Source: Brevibacterium sp. | GTDB lineage: Bacteria > Actinomycetota > Actinomycetes > Actinomycetales > Brevibacteriaceae | DNA length: 64,000 nt | Direction: 5' to 3' | Assembly: GCF_031179145.1 (NCBI RefSeq) | Contig: NZ_JAPSIB010000001.1 | Location: forward strand, 280,853-344,852 | Shown: positions 58,177-64,000 of the stretch, in pieces | Layout of the letters: each line of letters opens with the position of its first letter | Position numbering within the stretch: the stretch's first letter is position 1 | Position numbers and translations under genes: made by a program | The notes under the pieces: generated by a model | The model's input: the letters and a program-made list of their open reading frames with translations, nothing else | Database searches by the model: none | What the model was told of the DNA's origin: nothing

Positions 58177-58264
58177 GCCGGGCCACGAAACCGCTGGCCG
58201 GCTGAGACAGGTGAGCCGGCTGAGTCAGGGCGCTGGACCCGGGACTCAGCCGGCCGGACGGCCG

Positions 58265-58303
58265 GCGGCGAGTGCCGGGCGTTTCGAACCCGGCACTCGC
58301 CGC
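58265..58303. terminator. bidirectional hairpin between convergent genes
   Basis: gcggcgagtgccggg...cccggcactcgccgc, 15-bp perfect stem. Confidence 0.8.
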
Positions 58304-59158
58304 TCAGTGGTCGTAGAACCCGCGACCGGACTTGACGCCGAGCAGTCCGGCGTCTACCATCCGCGACAGCAGGACCGGCGGCTTCACTGCGGGGTCACCG
58401 GTCTCCGCGTACATGGACTCAGCCGCGAACAGGCAGGTGTCGAGTCCCACCAGGTCGGCCAGGGCGATCGGCCCCATCGGGTGGGCACAGCCGCCCACCA
58501 TCCCGGCATCGATGTCCTCCTTCGTCGCGAACCCGGATTCGAGCATTCGGATCGCCGAGCACAGGTACGGGATGAGGAGGGCATTGACGATGAAGCCGGG
58601 ACGATCACCGGCCTGGATCGGCGTCTTCCCGAGCACCTCGGCGACGAAGTCGGTCATCGTCTGGCGCACCGCATCGGCCGTGACCACCGAGGATACGATC
58701 TCGACGAGCGGCTGCACGGGTGCAGGGTTGAAGAAGTGCACCCCGAGCACGCGGTCGGGCCGCGACGTCGCCTGCGCGAATCGGATGATCGGCATCGACG
58801 AGGTGTTCGAGGCCAGGATCGCGTCCGAGTCCGTGACGACGGAGTCGAGTTCGGCGAAGATCGACTTCTTGATGTCCTCGTTCTCGCTGGCGGCTTCGAT
58901 GACGAGCTGCCTGTCCGCGAGATCACCTGTGTCGGTGGTGAAGCGCAGCCGTGACCACGCCTGGTCGCGGTCGTCTGCGGACAGCTTGCCCTTGGCCACG
59001 GCCTTGGCCAGGGACTTCTCGATCCGGTCCCGCCCAGCCGCCGAGGCCTCGGCGCTGACCTCGGACACGATCACATCCTGACCGGCCTTCGCCAGCACCT
59101 CCGCGATGCCGGCTCCCATCAGTCCGCTGCCGATGACCGCGCTGCGCTGAATGCTCAT
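58304..59158 (-). CDS. 3-hydroxybutyryl-CoA dehydrogenase
   Basis: AVIGSGLMGAGIAEVLAKAGQDVIVSE; HFFNPAPVQPLVEIV. Confidence 0.92.
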   Translation of the reverse strand: MSIQRSAVIGSGLMGAGIAEVLAKAGQDVIVSEVSAEASAAGRDRIEKSLAKAVAKGKLSADDRDQAWSRLRFTTDTGDLADRQLVIEAASENEDIKKSIFAELDSVVTDSDAILASNTSSMPIIRFAQATSRPDRVLGVHFFNPAPVQPLVEIVSSVVTADAVRQTMTDFVAEVLGKTPIQAGDRPGFIVNALLIPYLCSAIRMLESGFATKEDIDAGMVGGCAHPMGPIALADLVGLDTCLFAAESMYAETGDPAVKPPVLLSRMVDAGLLGVKSGRGFYDH

Positions 59159-59172
59159 CTCTCCATCCTTCT

Positions 59173-59214
59173 TGTCAGTTCTTGAGGAACCACTGTCAGT
59201 TCTTGAGGAACCAC
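59173..59214. repeat. perfect 21-bp tandem duplication spanning the def stop codon
   Basis: tgtcagttcttgaggaaccac at 59173-59193 and 59194-59214. Confidence 0.97.
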
Positions 59215-59696
59215 GCTGCCGCGCGGATCTCCTTCATCGCCGTGCGCCGTGTCTCCTTGGGCAGCGTCTGGATGTAGACCTGACCGTCCAGGTGGGCGAC
59301 CTCGTGCTGGAGCATCTGGGCGAAGACCTCGGTGCCCGAGACCTCGATGGGATTGTTCGCCGCGTCGACTCCCCTCACCCGCGCGAACTCGTAGCGCGGG
59401 GTGGGGAAGAAGAGGCCGGGAACGGACAGGCAGCCTTCGTCGATGTCGCGCAGCTCACCGCCGACCTCGACGATCTCCGGATTGATGACGTATCCGCTGC
59501 GACCGTCGAGGTCATAGGCGAAGGCGCGCAGCCCGACGCCGATCTGCGGGGCGGCGACGGCCGCGCGGCCCGAAGGCCGCGCGGTGTCGAGGAGGTCCTG
59601 GGCCAGCGTCTCGATGCTCTCATCGAACGTGGTGACCGGTGCGCACGGGCTGCGCAGCACCGGGTCGCCCCAGAGACGGATCTCCCGTTCAGCCAT
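59196..59696 (-). CDS. def: peptide deformylase
   Basis: AAPQIGVGLRAF, EGCLSVPG, LQHEVAHLDG motifs. Confidence 0.92.
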   Translation of the reverse strand: MAEREIRLWGDPVLRSPCAPVTTFDESIETLAQDLLDTARPSGRAAVAAPQIGVGLRAFAYDLDGRSGYVINPEIVEVGGELRDIDEGCLSVPGLFFPTPRYEFARVRGVDAANNPIEVSGTEVFAQMLQHEVAHLDGQVYIQTLPKETRRTAMKEIRAAAWFLKN

Positions 59697-62600
59697 CGAT
59701 GACCACCACGAGGTCACCGCCCTCGAGCTGCTGCACGTTGCCGATCGCGACACGGGACACGACGCCTGAGACCTGAGTGGTGATGGCCGCCTCCATCTTC
59801 ATCGCCTCGATCGTGGCGACCGTCGCTCCGGCCTCGACCTCGTCGCCGACCTGGACCTGGAGGGTGACCACTCCGGCGAAGGGGCTGGCGACATGCTTCG
59901 GGTTGGAAGGGTCGGCCTTCTCCGCGGTCTTGACGTCGACCTCGACGGAGCGATCGCGGACCTGCAGGGGCCGCAGCTGCCCGTTGAGGGTGAACATGAC
60001 TGAGCGCATGCCGCGTTCGTCGGTGCCGCTGATTGCCTGGACGCCGATGAGGAGATTCTTGCCCTTGGACAGGTGTACGGCGTGCTCCTGACCGGCGGTG
60101 AGACCGTAGAGGTATTCCGAGGTCTCGACCACGGACAGATCGCCGTAGTCGGCCCGCATCCGCTGGAACTCCTTCGTCGGTCCCGGGAACAGGAGTTCGT
60201 TGAGCTTGGCCTGCCGGGCCGAACCGGGCTCCTGGAGCGCCGCTTCGTCCGCGGGCTCGAGCCGTTCGGCCACCGGTCGGTGGTTGCGCCCGGCCAGGGC
60301 CTTGGTGCGGAACGGCTCCGGCCAGCCGCCCGGAGGGTCACCGAGCTCTCCGTTGAGGAAGCCGATCACCGAGTCCGGGATGTCGTACTTGTCGGGGTTC
60401 GCGGCGAAGTCCTGCGGATCAGCGCCGACGCCGACGAGGTGCAGTGCCAGGTCGCCGACGACCTTGGAGGACGGGGTGACCTTGACAAGGTGTCCGAGGA
60501 TGTCATCGGCGGCCTCGTACATCTGCTCGATCTGCTCGAACTTCTCCCCCAGTCCCAGTGCCACGGCCTGCTGCCGCAGGTTGGACAGCTGGCCTCCGGG
60601 GATCTCATGGCGGTAGACACGACCGGTCGGTCCGGGCAGGCCCGATTCGAAGGGCGCGTAGACCTTGCGCACGGATTCCCAGTACGGTTCGAGATCGCTG
60701 ATGCCCGACAGGCTGATCCCGGTGTCGCGCGGGGTGTTCTCGAAGGCGGCGACCAGGGCCGAGAGGCTCGGCTGGCTGGTGGTGCCGGCCATCGCCGCAG
60801 AGGCACCGTCGACAGCATCCGCTCCGGCTCCCGCAGCCGCGAACAGGGTCGCCAGCTGACCGCCGGCAGTGTCGTGGGTGTGGACGTGGACGGGCAGGTC
60901 GAAGTTCTCACGCAGGGAGGTGACGAGCCGTGCGGCCGCTGCCGGACGGAGCAGACCGGCCATGTCCTTGATCGCGAGCACATGCGCGCCTGCCTCGACG
61001 ATCTCCTCGGCGAGTTTCAGGTAGTAGTCGAGGGTGTAGAGCTTCTCCCGCGGATCGAGGATGTCGGAGGTGTAGCACAGGGCCACCTCGGCGACGGTGG
61101 TGTTCGTGCCGCGCACGGCCTCGATGGCCGGACGCATCTGCTCGACGTCGTTGAGGGCGTCGAAGATGCGGAAGATGTCGATGCCGGTCCGCGCCGCCTC
61201 GTCGACGAACGCGTCGGTGACTGCGGTCGGGTAGGGGGTGTAGCCGACGGTGTTGCGACCGCGCAGGAGCATCTGCAGCGCGATGTTGGGCACGGCTTCG
61301 CGCAGCTGTGCCAGGCGCTCCCACGGATCCTCACCGAGGAAGCGCAGTGCGACGTCGTAGGTCGCCCCGCCCCAGGCCTCGATGCTCAGCAGCTCGGGGG
61401 TCGTCCGTGAGACGTGGCCGGCGACGGCCAGCAGGTCGCGGGTGCGCACGCGGGTCGCGAGCAGTGACTGGTGGGCGTCGCGGAAGGTGGTGTCGGTGAC
61501 CGCCAGCGCGGTCTGCTCACGCAGTGCCCGGGCGAAGCCCTCCGGTCCGAGGTCGAGGAGCCGGTCGCGGCTGCCGGGAGCCCCGGGCACGCTGAGGTCG
61601 ATGTCGGGCAGCTTGTCGGAGGGACGGATCCGCACCGTGGGTTCCCCGTACGGTCGATTGACCGTGACATCGGCGAGGTAGTCGAGGATCTTCGATCCGC
61701 GGTCCGCGCTGACGCGGGCGTCGAGCAGGTGCGGTCGCTCCTCGATGAAAGAGGTGGCGACGTCACCGGCGATGAAGGACTCGTCCTCGAGGACCGCGCG
61801 GAGGAAGCCGATGTTCGACGACACACCGCGGATGCGGAACTCCGCGAGGGCACGACGGGCGCGGGACACGGCCTGCGGGAAGTCCCGACCGCGGCAGGAG
61901 AGCTTGACGAGCATGGAGTCGAAGTGCGCGCTCACCGAGGCGCCGGCGTGGACGGTTCCGCCGTCGAGGCGGACTCCGGCGCCGCCGGCCGAGCGGTAGG
62001 CGGTGATGGTGCCGGTGTCGGGCCGGAAGGAGTTGGCCGGGTCCTCGGTGGTGATGCGGCACTGCAGAGCGGCGCCCCTGATTCGCATGTCCTCCTGACG
62101 GAGACCGAGATCGGCGAGGCTCTCCCCTGCGGCGATGCGCATCTGGGAGGCGACGAGGTCGACGTCGGTGATCTCCTCGGTGACCGTGTGCTCGACCTGA
62201 ATCCGGGGGTTCATCTCGATGAAGACGTGCTGACCGGCACGCGGTCCCTCGGTCTCGAGGAGGAATTCGACCGTGCCGGCGTTCTGGTAGCCGAGAGCCG
62301 CGGCGAACTTGATGGCGTCGGCGTGCAGCGCCGAGGCGATCGCCGGGTCGAGGTTCGGAGCCGGCGCGATCTCGATGACCTTCTGGTGCCGGCGCTGCAC
62401 GGAGCAGTCCCGTTCGAACAGATGGATGGCGTTGGAGTCGTTGTCGGCGAGCACCTGGACTTCGATGTGCCGGGGTCGCTGGACGGCCTGCTCGATGAAG
62501 ACCGTCGGGTCGCCGAAGGCGCCTTCGGCCTCGCGCATCGCGGCTTTGAGCGCCTCCTCGAGCTGCGCGGGCTCGGACACACGCCGCATTCCCCGACCGC

Positions 62601-63093
62601 CGCCGCCGGCCACTGCCTTGACGAACAGGGGGAACTGCATCGACTCCGCGTCCGCCAGCAGCTGGGCGATGTCCGCCGAGGGGCGGGTGGAATCGAGGAC
62701 CGGGATGCCGGCGGAACGGGCGGCGGCCAGCGCCTGCACCTTGTTGCCGGCGAGTTCGAGGACATCGGCCGCAGGCCCGATGAAGGTGATCCCATTCTCC
62801 TGGCAGGCACGAGCCAGGTCGGGATTCTCGGACAGGAACCCGTAACCGGGGTAGATCGCATCGGCGCCGGATTCCTTGGCCACGCGCAGCATCTCCTCAA
62901 CACTGAGGTAGGCGCGGACGGGGTGTCCCTTCTCACCGATCTGGTAGGCCTCGTCGGCCTTCATTCTGTGTTCGGAATTGCGGTCCTCCCAGGGGAAGAC
63001 GGCAACCGTGGAGGCACCGAGTTCGTAGGCCGCGCGGAACGCACGGACTGCGATCTCCCCACGGTTTGCCACAAGAACTTTGGAGAACGTCAT
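59689..63093 (-). CDS. pyc: pyruvate carboxylase
   Basis: Biotin carboxylase VLVANRGEIAVRAFRAAYELG, carboxyltransferase FRDAHQSLLATRVRT, biotin site EAMKMEAAI. Confidence 0.97.
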   Translation of the reverse strand: MTFSKVLVANRGEIAVRAFRAAYELGASTVAVFPWEDRNSEHRMKADEAYQIGEKGHPVRAYLSVEEMLRVAKESGADAIYPGYGFLSENPDLARACQENGITFIGPAADVLELAGNKVQALAAARSAGIPVLDSTRPSADIAQLLADAESMQFPLFVKAVAGGGGRGMRRVSEPAQLEEALKAAMREAEGAFGDPTVFIEQAVQRPRHIEVQVLADNDSNAIHLFERDCSVQRRHQKVIEIAPAPNLDPAIASALHADAIKFAAALGYQNAGTVEFLLETEGPRAGQHVFIEMNPRIQVEHTVTEEITDVDLVASQMRIAAGESLADLGLRQEDMRIRGAALQCRITTEDPANSFRPDTGTITAYRSAGGAGVRLDGGTVHAGASVSAHFDSMLVKLSCRGRDFPQAVSRARRALAEFRIRGVSSNIGFLRAVLEDESFIAGDVATSFIEERPHLLDARVSADRGSKILDYLADVTVNRPYGEPTVRIRPSDKLPDIDLSVPGAPGSRDRLLDLGPEGFARALREQTALAVTDTTFRDAHQSLLATRVRTRDLLAVAGHVSRTTPELLSIEAWGGATYDVALRFLGEDPWERLAQLREAVPNIALQMLLRGRNTVGYTPYPTAVTDAFVDEAARTGIDIFRIFDALNDVEQMRPAIEAVRGTNTTVAEVALCYTSDILDPREKLYTLDYYLKLAEEIVEAGAHVLAIKDMAGLLRPAAAARLVTSLRENFDLPVHVHTHDTAGGQLATLFAAAGAGADAVDGASAAMAGTTSQPSLSALVAAFENTPRDTGISLSGISDLEPYWESVRKVYAPFESGLPGPTGRVYRHEIPGGQLSNLRQQAVALGLGEKFEQIEQMYEAADDILGHLVKVTPSSKVVGDLALHLVGVGADPQDFAANPDKYDIPDSVIGFLNGELGDPPGGWPEPFRTKALAGRNHRPVAERLEPADEAALQEPGSARQAKLNELLFPGPTKEFQRMRADYGDLSVVETSEYLYGLTAGQEHAVHLSKGKNLLIGVQAISGTDERGMRSVMFTLNGQLRPLQVRDRSVEVDVKTAEKADPSNPKHVASPFAGVVTLQVQVGDEVEAGATVATIEAMKMEAAITTQVSGVVSRVAIGNVQQLEGGDLVVVIDG

Positions 63094-63215
63094 AGTATCT
63101 CTCTTCGTATTCGATCGCCGCGTGGCGACAGGTCGATGGTCTGGCTCGACCAACTCTACTCAGTGACCTGGGTTACCTCATCGAGGGGGGTCGAAATCGG
63201 ACTTGCCCGGCGTGG

Positions 63216-63239
63216 TCGAGACGGCTGTTGAGGTCTCGA
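63216..63239. repeat. inverted repeat TCGAGAC-N10-GTCTCGA
   Basis: Perfect 7-bp stem upstream of the parA-like gene. Confidence 0.6.
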
Positions 63240-63256
63240 TACGTTACCGTAGGAGA

Positions 63257-64000
63257 GTGCTTGTCCTAAGTATCAGCAGTCTCAAAGGCGGAGTCGGTAA
63301 GACGTCCGTGACGCTCGGTCTGGCTTCGGCCGCCTACAACAGGGGAATACCGACTCTTGTCGTCGACATGGACCCTCAGGCCGATTCCTCGACGGGCCTC
63401 GATGTTCCGACTTCGACGCGCGTCGACATCGCCGATGTCCTCGCCGCTCCGAAATCGCAGAAGATCCTCTCCGAGGCGATCCTGCCCTCGGGCTGGGTGG
63501 GTGAGAAGATGGGTCACCTCGACGTGATCTCCGGCTCCCCCCGCGCCGCCGAGTTCGACCGGCCGTCCCTATCGGAACGGTACCTGCGCAGGCTCGACGA
63601 CGCTCTGACCCGAATCGCCAAGGGCTATCGTCTGGTCCTCATCGACTGCCCGCCGAGCCTCAACGGGCTCACCCGCACAGCGTGGTCGGCGAGTTCGCGG
63701 GTGGCGGTGGTGACGGAGCCGAGCCTGTTCTCCGTGGCGGCAGCGGACCGTGCCCTGCGTGCCGCCGACGAGCTGCGCCAACGCGGCGCCTCCGATCTCC
63801 AGCCCCTCGGCCTCATCGTCAACCGGGTGCGCGCCGGATCAACCGAGCACGACTACCGGATCCAGGAGATGCGGGAGATGTTCGGGCCTCTCGTCCTCAA
63901 TCCGCCCTTGGCGGAACGTGCCGTGATGCAGCAGTCGCAGGGTTCGGCTCGACCGATCCACTCCTGGCCGGGCAAGCCCGCCGAGGAGGTCGCCGCGTCC
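63257..64000 (+). CDS. ParA family ATPase (partial, 3' end outside window; not in the ORF track)
   Basis: GTG start; VLSISSLKGGVGKTSVTLGLASAAYNRG deviant Walker A, VVDMDPQADSSTGL, LIDCPPSLNGLT; open to the window end. Confidence 0.92.
   Translation, partial: MLVLSISSLKGGVGKTSVTLGLASAAYNRGIPTLVVDMDPQADSSTGLDVPTSTRVDIADVLAAPKSQKILSEAILPSGWVGEKMGHLDVISGSPRAAEFDRPSLSERYLRRLDDALTRIAKGYRLVLIDCPPSLNGLTRTAWSASSRVAVVTEPSLFSVAAADRALRAADELRQRGASDLQPLGLIVNRVRAGSTEHDYRIQEMREMFGPLVLNPPLAERAVMQQSQGSARPIHSWPGKPAEEVAAS

Noticed and set aside
59196-59696. Peptide deformylase with apparently degenerate motif I
   Set aside because: AAPQIG, EGCLSVPG and HEVAH are present; the glycine variation looks like normal actinobacterial diversity.
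60073-61410. 445-aa plus-strand ORF
   Set aside because: Antisense to pyruvate carboxylase; no motif support.
61471-63231. 586-aa plus-strand ORF
   Set aside because: Antisense to pyruvate carboxylase; composition artefact.

Overview
High-GC actinobacterial chromosome segment, probably Brevibacterium-like (lineage inferred from gene content and order only). Core content: a thiolase / large FabG4-type reductase / MaoC operon; one tRNA-Leu(GAG); mshC; trmI; a complete Pup-proteasome locus (arc, dop, pup, prcB, prcA, pafA) followed by two FKBPs, pafB-pafC, tatA-tatC and a HelY-type helicase; secA2; ppm1; rbpA; ferritin; hsp20; def; pyruvate carboxylase; and the 5' part of a parA-like gene. No phage, IS element, CRISPR array or rRNA was seen. 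The observations I consider most worth checking are: (1) an uninterrupted fusion of a 5'-3' exonuclease (FEN/H3TH) with a DnaQ-type 3'-5' exonuclease, with no polymerase domain; (2) a recurring pattern of short direct repeats that span or follow stop codons and carry extra TGA codons at many gene ends; (3) a structured leader with a C5/G5 palindrome ahead of a DUF5058 / membrane protein / M20 / amidase operon; (4) a candidate structured RNA between the amidohydrolase-like gene and ppm1; (5) two GTAAC-type direct repeats and an SD-sequestering hairpin ahead of an RlpA-like gene; (6) an ARC ATPase without the usual QYL C-terminus; (7) an SDR and an amidohydrolase-like protein that both lack catalytic residues. 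Everything here comes from reading the sequence; no database search or folding program was run.
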